From positions 310,001 through 374,000 of the forward strand of contig NZ_CP049838.1 of NCBI RefSeq assembly GCF_013085465.1: a stretch of DNA of 64,000 nt. The letters run 5' to 3'. Within the stretch, counting starts at the first letter, position 1. The number at the start of each line of letters is the position of its first letter. Source of the stretch: Streptomyces asoensis (lineage in GTDB: Bacteria; Actinomycetota; Actinomycetes; Streptomycetales; Streptomycetaceae). Made by a program: the position numbers and the translations under genes. This document shows, piece by piece, positions 1 through 8,724 of this stretch. Under the pieces are notes generated by a model. It worked only from the letters and a program-made list of their open reading frames with translations. It searched no databases and was not told where the DNA came from.

Positions 1-437
1 GCGGGGGCGTGCCGGTAGTTGTAGCCGATGGAGGTGACGACCCCGGCCGCGCGCACCGCGGCGGCGACCTCGGCGGTCTCCTCGGCGCCGCGCCCGACGG
101 GCTTCTCGATCCAGAACGGCTTGCCGGCCTTGGCGGCGGCGATGCCGATCTCGTGGTGGAGGAGGTTGGGCGCGCAGATGGAGACGACCTCGACGTCCGG
201 GTCGTCGAGGACGTCGCGGTAGCCGGTGGTGGCCTTCTCGTAGCCGAGGACGTCACGGGCGTAGGCCGCGCGGTCCTGGGCCGTGTCGGCGGCGTGCACT
301 AGGCGGGGCTTGATGCCCAGCTCGGGATAGACGGACGGCAGGGCCTGGTAGGCGCGGCTGTGGAGCTTGCCCATCCAGCCGACGCTGATCAGCCCGACGC
401 CGATCTCACGCGCGGCGCCCGGGGTGTCCGTGGTCAT
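1..437 (-). CDS. Gfo/Idh/MocA-family NAD(P)-dependent dehydrogenase (N-terminal part)
   Basis: The minus-strand reading frame starts with ATG at 437 and runs off the left edge without a stop, giving about 145 N-terminal residues. The start overlaps the stop of the aldolase gene upstream as ATGA, so the two are translationally coupled. The protein reads ...GVGLISVGWMGKLHSRAY..., a Rossmann nucleotide-binding start, followed later by the EKPVGR segment typical of this family, whose lysine is a conserved active-site residue. Family members oxidise or reduce sugars and cyclitols such as myo-inositol. Standing last in an operon with iolD, a role as an inositol or related polyol 2-dehydrogenase is plausible, but the C-terminal substrate domain is outside the window. 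Confidence 0.85.
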   Translation of the reverse strand, partial: MTTDTPGAAREIGVGLISVGWMGKLHSRAYQALPSVYPELGIKPRLVHAADTAQDRAAYARDVLGYEKATTGYRDVLDDPDVEVVSICAPNLLHHEIGIAAAKAGKPFWIEKPVGRGAEETAEVAAAVRAAGVVTSIGYNYRHAP

Positions 438-1258
438 GATCGTCCCTCCTGGGAGTCCTGAGAGCGCGAGGTTTCGGACCGGGCCTCGCTGAGCGCGGCG
501 GACACGGCTGCCGCGAGCAGGGTCGCATCCGAGCCGATGCCGATGAACGTCCAGCCCTCGGCTCGTTTGGCGGCCGCGGCCACACCGTCGGGGACGAGCA
601 GTCCGCAGGCCTTGCCATGTGCGACGGCGGCCTGGCGGACGCGATCCAGAGCTTCTCGATAGACCGGTGCGGCGAAGTCGCCGGGCACTGCAAGGTCGTG
701 ACTGAGGTCGCGGGGGCCGACGAACAGGACGTCGACGCCGTCCAGCGCGGCGATCGCCTCGACCTCAGCCAGGGCGGCTGCCGACTCGATCTGGACCACA
801 CCGAGGAGCTCGCCCTCCCGGTCGAGAGCCCCGGCGTCGAGCCCGAAGCGGCACGCCCGGTTGTAGGTGGCCACGCCCCGGTCCCCTGCGGGCGGGTACC
901 TCAGGTGCCTCAGGGCTTCCTGGACTTCGGCTGCGGTGTCGAGGCGGGGCAGCATGATCCCGGCGGCGCCCAGGTCGAGGACGCGGCCGATGCGGATGCG
1001 AGCCGCGGACTCCACACGTACGACGGTCGGAACGCCGTAGGCCGCCGCGATCGGGAAGACCGTACGGGCCTGCTCCTCGCCCCCCGCGCCATGTTCGAGG
1101 TCGAGCAGAAGCCAGTCCGCCCCGGCGGCGGCGCACACCTCGGCCGTGACCGGGGAGGCGGTGCCGACGAAGGTACCCAGGGTGGTCTCGCCGGCGGCGA
1201 GACGGGCGCGCAGGCGGCCGTGATCCAAGGGGGAGGGGTTCAAGGGAGAGCCATTCAT
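434..1258 (-). CDS. HpcH/HpaI-family class II aldolase
   Basis: A protein of 274 aa, the usual length for 2-keto-3-deoxy-acid / HpcH-HpaI aldolases. The ATG at 1258 is chosen because it overlaps the iolD stop as ATGA. The family metal and substrate motifs are visible: LLLDLEHGA near the N-terminus (metal-site Glu region), GIMLPRLDTAAEVQ, VVQIESAAAL, and DVLFVGPRDLSHDL. The enzymes cleave 2-keto-3-hydroxy acids into pyruvate and an aldehyde using a divalent metal. Co-transcribed with iolD, it may replace the usual IolJ aldolase or handle a different cyclitol product; this is inference from context. Confidence 0.85.
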   Translation of the reverse strand: MNGSPLNPSPLDHGRLRARLAAGETTLGTFVGTASPVTAEVCAAAGADWLLLDLEHGAGGEEQARTVFPIAAAYGVPTVVRVESAARIRIGRVLDLGAAGIMLPRLDTAAEVQEALRHLRYPPAGDRGVATYNRACRFGLDAGALDREGELLGVVQIESAAALAEVEAIAALDGVDVLFVGPRDLSHDLAVPGDFAAPVYREALDRVRQAAVAHGKACGLLVPDGVAAAAKRAEGWTFIGIGSDATLLAAAVSAALSEARSETSRSQDSQEGRS

Positions 1259-3219
1259 CCGTACCACCTCTGAGACGCCAGACCTTCTTCGTACTCGCCG
1301 CGCAGCTGCGTGACCGATTCCTGCTCGGAGACCTCGGCCGGGGCCACGTCCCACCACACACCGGCGCCGGGCAGGTCGGCGTGCGGTATCACGGGCACGA
1401 CCAGGACGACCGGGCCGGCGTGGTCGCGGGTCTCGGCCAACGCGGCACGTACCTCGTCAGCGGTCGTGGCGCGGAGAGCACGAGCGCCGAGACCCTCCGC
1501 GATCTTGACGAGGTCGACCTGGAGGTAGTCGCCCTCCAGGCGCGCGGGCTTGCCGGAGCCTATGTCCAGGCTGCCGTCGCGGTAGCGGAACTCGTTGCCG
1601 AACTCGCGCCCGTTGCGCACCATCTGGAGGCGGTGGATGACCTGGTAGCCGTGGTTCTCCGGGATCACGATCGTGATCGGGAGCCCCTCCTGGGCGGCGG
1701 TGACCAGCTCGGTCGGGGCCATGAGGAAGGTGCCGTCGCCCAGGAGGGACAGCACCCGCTTCGAGCGGTCCGACTCGGCGAAGCGGACGCCGATCGCGGC
1801 GGGCAGCTCGTAGCCCATGCAGGAGAAGCCGAACTCCAGGTGGGCGAAACGGCCTTCGGTGGCGTCCCACACCTTCTGCAGGTCGCCGGGCGCACCGCCG
1901 GCGGCAGCGATGATCGTGTCGCCGGACCGCGCGTGCTCCTGAAGCAGGCCGATCACCTGGCCCTGGGTGAGGTCGGCTTCGGTGTCGCGTACGACGTCGG
2001 AGTCGTCGGGCAGCGACGCGGGGTCGAACGGGACGTCCGGGTCGAGGGCGGCGGTACGCTCCTGCCGCCACTGCTCGTCCAGGGTGCGCGCCTTCTCCTG
2101 CCAGGCGGCCGGTGTGGTGGTGCGATTCGCCCGTACGGCGTCCGTCAGCGCGGCCAGGGCCCGCTTGGCGTCGGCCACGATGCCGGTCGCGCCCAGGCGG
2201 CCCGCGTCGTGCACGTTGACGTTGATGCTCGTGAAGCGCACGTCCGGGTTCTGGAAGAGGGACTGCGAGGCGGTGGCGAAGTCCGTCAGCCGCGAGCCCA
2301 CGGTGAGCACGAAGTCGGCTTCTCGGGCGAGGACGTTGACCGCCGGAGTGCCTTCGAGGCCGATGCCGCCGAGCTGCCACCAGGCGCGGCGCTGGACCGC
2401 GCCCTTACCCGCGAACGTCTCCGTGACGGGGATGCCCGCCGCGTCGGCGAGTGCCTCAAGCTCCTCGGTGGCACCGGAGTACACGACCCCGCCACCGGCG
2501 ATGATCAGCGGCTTCTCCGCCTCGGCGAGCATCCGCGCGACCACCGCGACCTCGTCGGCGTCCGGCGCGGGACGGCGGATCGGCCAGTCGTGCTCGGCGA
2601 GGAACGCGACCGGGTAGTCGTAGGCGTGGGACTGGATGTCCTGCGGGAGGGAGACGACGACCGCGCCGGTGTCGACGTCGGTGAGGGCCCTCATCGCGGC
2701 GGGCAGCGCGGTCAGGAGCTGCTCGGGGCGGGTGATGCGGTCGAAGAAGCGGGACACGGGCCGGAAGGCGTCGTTCACCGAGGCGTCGGCCTCGACGGGG
2801 TGCTGCAGCTGCTGGAGCACGGGGCCCTGGTGGCGGGTCGCGTAGGTGTCGCCCGGCAGCAGCAGGACGGGCAGCCGGTTGACGGTGGCGAGGCCGGCCC
2901 CGGTCACCATGTTCAGCGCTCCGGGGCCGATGGAGGCGGTCACGGCGAGGGTGGCGTGCCGCCTGGTCGCCTTGGCGTAGGCGGTCGCGATGTGGACGAG
3001 TGCCTGCTCGTTACGGCCCTGGACGAAGGGGAGCTCGTCACTGAACTGGTCGAGGGCCTGGCCGAGTCCGGCCACGTTGCCATGGCCGAAGATGCCCAGC
3101 GCGGCCGGTACGAGCCGGCGACGGTGGCCGTCGGCCACGGAGTACTGCCGGGAGAGGTAGGTGACGACGGCCTGGGCGACGGTGAGACGCACCGTGCCCT
3201 GTGGCGTCCGGTCGGTCAT
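1255..3219 (-). CDS. iolD: 3D-(3,5/4)-trihydroxycyclohexane-1,2-dione hydrolase (IolD)
   Basis: A 654-aa thiamine-diphosphate enzyme, the expected length for IolD, which opens the ring of trihydroxycyclohexane-1,2-dione to 5-deoxyglucuronate in myo-inositol breakdown. The three domains of the acetolactate-synthase fold can be followed: an N-terminal pyrimidine-binding domain (NEQALVHIATAYAKATRR, GPGALNMVTGAG), a central domain, and a C-terminal ThDP-binding domain with GDGTFLMAPTEL and a downstream asparagine (PENHGYQV). The FGHGNVAGLGQAL segment near residue 46 is characteristic of IolD rather than acetolactate synthase. It overlaps the aldolase by 4 nt and follows the aldehyde dehydrogenase after 46 nt, so all four left-edge genes look like one operon. 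Confidence 0.93.
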   Translation of the reverse strand: MTDRTPQGTVRLTVAQAVVTYLSRQYSVADGHRRRLVPAALGIFGHGNVAGLGQALDQFSDELPFVQGRNEQALVHIATAYAKATRRHATLAVTASIGPGALNMVTGAGLATVNRLPVLLLPGDTYATRHQGPVLQQLQHPVEADASVNDAFRPVSRFFDRITRPEQLLTALPAAMRALTDVDTGAVVVSLPQDIQSHAYDYPVAFLAEHDWPIRRPAPDADEVAVVARMLAEAEKPLIIAGGGVVYSGATEELEALADAAGIPVTETFAGKGAVQRRAWWQLGGIGLEGTPAVNVLAREADFVLTVGSRLTDFATASQSLFQNPDVRFTSINVNVHDAGRLGATGIVADAKRALAALTDAVRANRTTTPAAWQEKARTLDEQWRQERTAALDPDVPFDPASLPDDSDVVRDTEADLTQGQVIGLLQEHARSGDTIIAAAGGAPGDLQKVWDATEGRFAHLEFGFSCMGYELPAAIGVRFAESDRSKRVLSLLGDGTFLMAPTELVTAAQEGLPITIVIPENHGYQVIHRLQMVRNGREFGNEFRYRDGSLDIGSGKPARLEGDYLQVDLVKIAEGLGARALRATTADEVRAALAETRDHAGPVVLVVPVIPHADLPGAGVWWDVAPAEVSEQESVTQLRGEYEEGLASQRWYG

Positions 3220-3265
3220 GAGTCGGCTCCTGATCGGGGATGTGTACGAGGACGCGGGGGCCGGG

Positions 3266-4708
3266 TCACCAGGGACGGCCGTGCAGGACGACGGTCTTGA
3301 CCTCGGTCATCTCGCTGACCGCGGCGCGGGGGCCTTCCTTGCCGTAACCGCTGCCCTTGAGACCGCCGTACGGCATGAGGTCGGCACGCCACAGGGGCGT
3401 CCAGTTGATGTGGACGGAACCGGCGTCGATCTCCCGGATGGCACGGACCGCTCCGGCCACGTCGGAGGTGAAGATCCCCGCACCCAGGCCGTAGGCGGTG
3501 CCGTTGGCCTGGGCGATGGCGGACTCCCAGTCGGCGGCCGAGCTGACGGCGACGGCGGGTCCGAACAACTCCTGCTGGCTGAAGGGGGAGTCGGGATCGA
3601 CGTCGGCCACGACGGCCGGGGTCACTACGGTCCCGTCGCGTTCGCCGCCGGTCAGGACGCGTGCGCCGTCGGCGCGGGCCTGCGCGATGGCCCGCTCCAC
3701 CCGCTCCGCCTCGGCGGTCGTGATCAGAGAGCCCATGGTCGTCTCGGGGGACGACGGGTCCCCGGTCCTGATGGCCTTGACCCGGGGTACCAGGGCGTCG
3801 AGGAAGTCGGCGGTGACGTCGGGGTGTGTGATCACTCGCTGGACGGAGATGCACACCTGCCCGGCGTTGACGTATCCGCCCAACGCGACGGCGCTCGCGG
3901 CGAGTTCGATGTCGGCGTCGGGCAATACGACGACCGGGCAGGAGGCGCCCAGCTCAAGGGAGAGCTTCTTCACCCCGGCGACCCCCGCAATGTGCCCGCC
4001 CGTCGCTGTGGAACCGGTGAAGGAGATCTTCCGTACGCGGGGGTCGGTCACGAGGGCGTCCCCCAGCACCCCGCCGGAGCCGACGAGCACCGACAGCACG
4101 CCCTCGGGCAGCCCGGCGTCCACGAAGCACTCGGCCAGCGCCAGTGCGGTCAGCGGGGTCGAGGTGGCCGGCTTGAGGACGACCGCGTTGCCTGCCGCGA
4201 GCGCAGGGGCCAGTTTGTGGAGCACGAGCAGGGCGGGGTAGTTGAACGGCGTGATGGCCACAACCACTCCGCACGGCTGGCGCAGGGTGAAGCCGATCTT
4301 GTCCTGCCCGGTGCCGCGGTTGGCGTCCAACGGCAGGGTCTCACCGTAGAGCTGGGCGCCCTCGAACGCCGCGAGTCGGATCAGATCACCCGATCGCGAC
4401 GCCTCACCCGTGGCCTCCGTGATGGTCTTGCCCGACTCCGAACTGATGGTCCGCGCGATCTCGACCGCTCGCTGGTCGGCGAGCTCCGCCGCACGCAGCA
4501 GGATCGTCATCCGCTCATGAGCGGGCGTACGCCGCCATACCGCGGCACCCCGCTCCGCCGCCGCCAGGGCCACCTCGACATCCTCGGGACAGGCCACCCC
4601 CACGGTACCGACGGTATTGCCGTCGAAGGGCGACGTCACGTCCCGGGTCCGTCCCGACCCTGCCGACGCTTGCCATCGGCTTCCGATGAGTAGTTCCGCA
4701 GGCACCAT
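3266..4708 (-). CDS. NAD(P)-dependent aldehyde dehydrogenase
   Basis: A 480-aa protein of full ALDH length. Visible catalytic residues are Asn156 (ITPFNYPA), Lys179 (VLKPAT), the general base Glu252 (SLELGAS) and the nucleophile Cys286 (NAGQVCI). The GSTATGG loop near 235 is the nucleotide-binding region. The first gene of the inositol-type operon, it probably oxidises a semialdehyde or short hydroxyaldehyde produced by the aldolase. The sequence looks more like non-acylating lactaldehyde/glycolaldehyde-type enzymes than CoA-acylating methylmalonate-semialdehyde dehydrogenase, but the substrate cannot be fixed from sequence alone. Confidence 0.88.
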   Translation of the reverse strand: MVPAELLIGSRWQASAGSGRTRDVTSPFDGNTVGTVGVACPEDVEVALAAAERGAAVWRRTPAHERMTILLRAAELADQRAVEIARTISSESGKTITEATGEASRSGDLIRLAAFEGAQLYGETLPLDANRGTGQDKIGFTLRQPCGVVVAITPFNYPALLVLHKLAPALAAGNAVVLKPATSTPLTALALAECFVDAGLPEGVLSVLVGSGGVLGDALVTDPRVRKISFTGSTATGGHIAGVAGVKKLSLELGASCPVVVLPDADIELAASAVALGGYVNAGQVCISVQRVITHPDVTADFLDALVPRVKAIRTGDPSSPETTMGSLITTAEAERVERAIAQARADGARVLTGGERDGTVVTPAVVADVDPDSPFSQQELFGPAVAVSSAADWESAIAQANGTAYGLGAGIFTSDVAGAVRAIREIDAGSVHINWTPLWRADLMPYGGLKGSGYGKEGPRAAVSEMTEVKTVVLHGRPW

Positions 4709-5010
4709 TGCCTTCTTCCTCCAGGAACCGTCAGGGCTGATCCATAGCTCTCCGAGGAGCTTTCGAGAGACCCCTCACAAGGTCGAAGAAGTACTGATCA
4801 GCCGACGGTCAGACCGTTTACATGGGCGCAACGGTAGGTGGGCCGCAGGGCATTGCTGAAGGGGTAGAATCCATCATTATCGCGTCATGAGATACGTCAT
4901 TTTTCCATCATCCACGCCGCCAGTGCGCCCGCACGGGATGGATCACGCGCGCTGACCTGATGTCTGTCGTCCGCTGCATCTCGAGCAGAAGGAAGCGCAG
5001 ACCACATGGC

Positions 5011-5170
5011 GACGTCAGCGTCCAGTCCCGCACCATCGCCTTCACGATGCTCACCGCGGATCTGTTGATCTGCGGATCCACGGGTCGCCGAGGTCGTGCT
5101 CGGTCCGGACGGCGTCCTGGCACACAGCCGCGACACCCACCTCGTCGACATGAGCAGCGTCAGCCCGTAG
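5011..5170 (+). pseudogene. Relic of a 3-hydroxyisobutyrate dehydrogenase-like NAD-binding domain
   Basis: Two adjacent plus-strand frames each carry a piece of the same motif order. The first reads ...TIAFTMLTAD (to 5061) and the second EVVLGPDGVLA...THLVDMSSVSP then a stop (5087-5170). This matches the beta-hydroxyacid dehydrogenase family pattern TMLxDD...VLxGxxGVLA...VDMSSVSP, which lies around residues 60-120 of a ~290-aa enzyme. The N-terminal GxGxMG and everything after SVSP are missing, and a frameshift separates the pieces. The fragment is non-functional. Confidence 0.45.
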
Positions 5171-5626
5171 ACAGCCGTCACCACAAAGCGCGGCGAGGCG
5201 GAGCCTCTGCGCATGGGACATCCCAGCCGCCACCGAGAACCACAGCATCCAGTTCCACCAGTACCACCTCAAGGACATGGGTTCTCTGGGGGTAGGGACT
5301 GTGCTCTGAGGCGGGAGGGGAAGCGGCCCAGTCTTTGGTGTGACGGTGGCGGTGCAGGCCGGCAGCTTCGAACTCGTCGTGGGCTTGGCCAACTGAGCCC
5401 GCCCGGGAGGCGATCAGGATGGCGGCCGTGCCCGCCGTTCCGTACGGCGTGTACAGCAGGCCCTGACCCAGGAGGCCGCCGCGATCGCGCGCATCTCCTG
5501 GTCGCCGGCGCCCTGGTCGCGGGCGTCGAAGAGGCGCTGTGCGTAGGCCGGGGGGAGGTGGACGGTGAGGCGGCGGAATCAACCACCCTTGACCGCCGAC
5601 AGGCGGGCGATTCACGCCCGCCACCG

Positions 5627-5670
5627 AGCACTGCGCCCCGCCGCCGGACCCGGTGGCGGGGCGCAGTGCT
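5627..5670 (-). terminator. Intrinsic terminator hairpin after the P450 gene
   Basis: A 16-bp perfect inverted repeat (arms 5627-5642 and 5655-5670, core GCACTGCGCCCCGCC) with a 12-nt loop lies about 75 nt beyond the P450 stop. A smaller hairpin (GCGGGCG...CGCCCGC) follows at about 5602-5621. There is no T-run, as is usual in high-GC actinomycetes. Confidence 0.75.
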
Positions 5671-5746
5671 GCGGGCGGCAGGCATCCAAAGGCCTACAAG
5701 GGGACCTCGGACACATGGACTCGGCGCGTCGCCGGGGGCGCCGCGG

Positions 5747-6952
5747 TCACCAGATGACGGGCAGCGCGAGCGGATAGCGCCAGATCGACGTCCTGTTCCA
5801 GCGCACTTCTTCGGCCGGCTTCGCAAGCTTCAGGTCGGGGAAGCGCTCCAGAACGGTACCGAGTGCGACTTGCAGTTCTGTGGTGGCGAGCGGAGCGCCG
5901 AGACAGTGATGCCCACCCCAGCCGAAGGTCATGTGAGACGGGCCAGTGCGTTCCAGATCCAGCTCATCAGGACGGTCGAACTTCCGGCCGTCGCGGTTGG
6001 CCGTCAGATAGGAGACGTGCACGATGTCCCCGGCGTGGATCGTCACCCCGCTCAGTTCCACGTCTTCGGTGGCGACGCGGGGGATGCCGACGCCTTTACG
6101 GAAGGGGATGAAGCGCAGCAGTTCCTCGATGGCCTGCGGGAGCATCCCAGGATCGGAGCGCAGCATGGCGAGCTCTTTGGGACGGGTGAGCAAGGCGTAG
6201 GCGATGTTCCCGATCTGGTAGGTGGTGGTGTCCTGGCCGGTGATGAGCAGGACCATGGCCATGACTGCCAGTTCCTGGTCGTTGAGAATCTCATCTCCGT
6301 CACGAGCCGCGGCCAGAGTGCTGATCAGGTCCTCGCCGGGGTTCGCACGCCGGTGTGCCGTCAACTTCTCGAAGTAGGCGCGCAGATCGGCCTTGGCCTG
6401 TACGGCGTTGTCCCGGTTGTCGATGCCGGTGTCCATCATGGTCCGGGCGTGGGACCGCAGTTGGGCGCGATCGGCCTCGGGGATGTCGAGGACCTCGCAG
6501 ATGGTGGCCAGGGGCAGGGGGTCCGCCAGGTGCTCGGTGAGGTCTGCGGGAGAACCGTGCTCCTCCATCCGGTCCAGCAGCTCGTCCACGACATGCTGGG
6601 TGCGGACCCGCATGCGTTCCATGTGGCGGGGCGCGAAGCCCTTGGAGATCAGGCTGCGCAGGCGGCTACTGCCCGGTGGGTCCATCACGTTGATCGCCTC
6701 GTCCTGAACGATGGGTTCAGGGGTCATGCGCGGAAAATTCCGGCCGATGACGGCGCTTCGGCTGAAACGCCGATCGGTAGTCACCGTGCGTACATCGTCG
6801 TAGCCTGTGACAAGCCAGGCTTCGCCGTCGCCGTGGGGCAGCCGGATGCGGGAGACGGGCTCTTCGGTCATCAACTGCTTGAGCACAGGGTCGAACTCGA
6901 GTGCCTCGGCGTAGTCGAACGGACAGTTTCTCGAGACAGCGGCTGGTTCCAT
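5747..6952 (-). CDS. Cytochrome P450 (class I, bacterial type)
   Basis: A 401-aa soluble P450. The start at 6952 gives the normal length and has a purine-rich GGGAG just upstream; a longer in-frame start exists but adds a non-homologous tail. Motifs: I-helix ITGQDTT (oxygen-activation threonine), ExxR in EELLRF, and the heme loop FGWGGHHCLG with the axial thiolate Cys350. It would need separate ferredoxin and reductase partners, none of which is adjacent. Its I-helix has ITGQ where most have AGxE/D. It stands alone between decayed DNA and a small membrane protein gene, so its substrate (often a secondary metabolite or xenobiotic) is unknown. Confidence 0.92.
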   Translation of the reverse strand: MEPAAVSRNCPFDYAEALEFDPVLKQLMTEEPVSRIRLPHGDGEAWLVTGYDDVRTVTTDRRFSRSAVIGRNFPRMTPEPIVQDEAINVMDPPGSSRLRSLISKGFAPRHMERMRVRTQHVVDELLDRMEEHGSPADLTEHLADPLPLATICEVLDIPEADRAQLRSHARTMMDTGIDNRDNAVQAKADLRAYFEKLTAHRRANPGEDLISTLAAARDGDEILNDQELAVMAMVLLITGQDTTTYQIGNIAYALLTRPKELAMLRSDPGMLPQAIEELLRFIPFRKGVGIPRVATEDVELSGVTIHAGDIVHVSYLTANRDGRKFDRPDELDLERTGPSHMTFGWGGHHCLGAPLATTELQVALGTVLERFPDLKLAKPAEEVRWNRTSIWRYPLALPVIW

Positions 6953-7510
6953 GCGAGGCTCCCGATGAGGGTCTGATGAGTAGCTCGAAGATGCCCGGGG
7001 CCGGACAGGACATGGGTGCCCGATCACCTGCAAAGGCACTCGCCCCTCCGGCCAATCGGCCTAACAGTCCCTGACAAAGCCGTGGGACGTGGCGGTGCAG
7101 GTTCACCACCTCGGAGGAGTTCCTCGAGGCCAGGGGCGCGCAGGACGTACCGCGTGCTCTGAGCGGGCGGTTCGTAAGGTGATGTCTGTTTTCTGGCCGA
7201 GGTGGGAGCAAGGCCGCAGGTGGAGGTTCTGTCGGCTATTGCTTCCTGGCGAAGTTGCCGGTGCCGGCCTCGGTGAGGATCCCGAGTTTGGCCAGGCGTT
7301 TCAGCTTGGCGCGGGTTCAGTCGGCTTTCTTCGCCAGCAGTCGTCGGCCTACGACGTCAGCCTCGTCGGGGACTCCGCCTGACCGTTCGATCTGGTGAAC
7401 GCCGGCGGAGAATCCGAGTCCAGTGCCCGCAAGAGTGGTGAAGAAACCAGGTGAATCAGCCGTGTGCTCTTCGATTCGCCGGGCACCAGGAGCAACGGAG
7501 GTTGATAACT
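6953..7510. other. Intergenic region with a small decayed coding fragment
   Basis: No intact gene. On the minus strand about 7228-7328 reads TRAKLKRLAKLGILTEAGTG and ends in a stop, preceded by an in-frame stop. It looks like the C-terminus of a lost DNA-associated or helical protein. I cannot name the family. The rest should hold the divergent promoters of the P450 and the small membrane protein. Confidence 0.45.
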
Positions 7511-7681
7511 ATGGTTCCCCTGCTTCTCGTTCTTCTGCTGGCTCTGATCCTCTTCGGCGCGGGCTTCGCGCTCAAGGCACTGTGGTGGATCGCCGTCATC
7601 GTGCTGGTCGTCTGGCTGCTGGGCTTCGTCATGCGCAGCGCGGACACCGGCGGCCGCAAGGGCCGCTGGTATCGCTGGTAA
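7511..7681 (+). CDS. Small hydrophobic membrane protein
   Basis: A 56-aa protein starting at the ATG at 7511, which has an ACGGAGG ribosome-binding site about 10 nt upstream; the longer in-frame start at 7451 lacks one. The sequence is nearly all membrane: a leucine-rich helix (residues 2-18), a short LKALWW turn, then a second helix (20-42), and a basic, glycine-rich tail GGRKGRWYRW. Such short two-helix hydrophobic proteins are common in Streptomyces and have no established function. It is monocistronic, closed by a strong hairpin 20 nt downstream. Confidence 0.8.
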   Translation: MVPLLLVLLLALILFGAGFALKALWWIAVIVLVVWLLGFVMRSADTGGRKGRWYRW

Positions 7682-7701
7682 CCCAGCCAGCAGCAGCCAA
7701 C

Positions 7702-7735
7702 CTGTTGGCCCCCGGGGACACCCGGGGGCCAACAG
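7702..7735 (+). terminator. Terminator hairpin of the small membrane protein gene
   Basis: Perfect 15-bp stem (CTGTTGGCCCCCGGG at 7702-7716, complement at 7721-7735) with a 4-nt GACA loop, 20 nt after the stop codon at 7681. It is the strongest simple hairpin in this part of the window. Confidence 0.85.
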
Positions 7736-8086
7736 CCATGTCCCACCTCAGGACATCCCTTCCGACAAACCGTGTAGCCACCACCTTCACGGGCACCAGA
7801 CCCCATAGCTGGGGCCCGGTGAAGCAGCGGAACCTGCCCTCCAACCACCGGACCCCAGCCACACCCGCACCTCGCACGGTCTGCGGCTTCGCTCCTCCGC
7901 ACGCAATGGGTCACAAGGCGCGCCGGAAGACGGTCGCCGAACCGATGACGACGGGGCTGAACCCCTCGATCAACGCGGTGGGTATACGAACCCGGATTTT
8001 GTTGACGTCGCAAGCGTCATGCGCTTGCGTGGGGTCAGGACCCGACTCCGTCGCGTGGATCGCCGGAGGAAGAACGAGGTGGTCAC
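7736..8086. other. Promoter region of the first STAS gene
   Basis: About 350 nt without a gene. Its notable element is an inverted repeat CGCAAGCG-TCATG-CGCTTGCG (8009-8029), some 58 nt before the STAS start, which could be a regulator site or part of the leader. No other coding sense is visible. Confidence 0.5.
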
Positions 8087-8437
8087 ATGCACGCATCCCC
8101 CCTGCCCGTCTCCCAGCACACCACTCCAGCCGGCGTGCACGTCCTGACACTGAGCGGAGAGATCGACCGCAGCAGCGTGCCCTTCGTGGGCTGGGCGTTC
8201 GACAGCGGCGCAGGCGACCGATGCGCACCCCGCACGGTCATCGACTTCGAAAACGTCACGTTCATGGACTGCAGCGGCGTCTCCTTCCTCCTCTACGCCC
8301 ACCGGGCCGCGCAGGACAGCGACGGCTGGCTCCGCCTGGCCAACGTTTCCGCGCCCGTGCAACGGCTCCTGCACCTCGTCGGCCTGGACGACCTCATGCC
8401 GATGTATGCCACGCTCCAGGCCGCCCTCCCCTCCTGA
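8087..8437 (+). CDS. STAS-domain anti-sigma factor antagonist
   Basis: A 116-aa single-domain protein of the SpoIIAA/BldG type. The order beta-strand VHVLTLSGEID, then VIDFENVTFMDCSGV, is the STAS core; the serine in MDCSG is the residue usually phosphorylated by the partner HATPase kinase and dephosphorylated by a SpoIIE-type phosphatase. Unphosphorylated antagonist binds the anti-sigma kinase and frees a sigma factor of the SigB/SigF type. No kinase gene is adjacent, so its partner is elsewhere; two SpoIIE phosphatases and one HATPase occur in this window. Confidence 0.9.
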   Translation: MHASPLPVSQHTTPAGVHVLTLSGEIDRSSVPFVGWAFDSGAGDRCAPRTVIDFENVTFMDCSGVSFLLYAHRAAQDSDGWLRLANVSAPVQRLLHLVGLDDLMPMYATLQAALPS

Positions 8438-8724
8438 AGAAACCGACCAGACTCCAATAGCTACATGCGGCGCAAGGATTCCCTCGTGCGCCTGCGCCGC
8501 GTAGGCGACGATGTGGCACCTGACGACAACTGACGGGATGACGGAAGCTTGAGGGCACCGCTAGACCGAAGACGCCATCTCTCAGGGAAATACGGGTGTC
8601 ACCACTGGTTCGGCGGTCGCGACCTTGAGCACCCCGAGCACACACAGCACGTCGCCGTGCAGGCATTCGACGATCCCGCCTCGTTTGCCTTGCACCTACC
8701 CGCCATCAGGCCCGCCCTCCCGTT
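8438..8724. other. Gene-less stretch before the istB relic
   Basis: No convincing coding sequence. A short open frame from 8465 encodes only about 22 arginine-rich residues and is probably chance. Confidence 0.4.

Larger units (their letters stand above)
4709..5746. other. 1-kb stretch with no intact gene
   Basis: Upstream of the inositol-type operon and downstream of the P450, no frame gives a convincing intact protein. It contains the dehydrogenase relic and the P450 terminator listed separately, and presumably the operon promoter just above 4708. Short protein-like phrases appear in shifted frames near 5500-5580, suggesting further decayed coding DNA that I cannot name. Confidence 0.6.

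Noticed and set aside
1381..3300. Long plus-strand frame of 639 codons
   Set aside because: It is antisense to iolD, with codon choice expected from the complement of a GC-rich gene; no domain motif.
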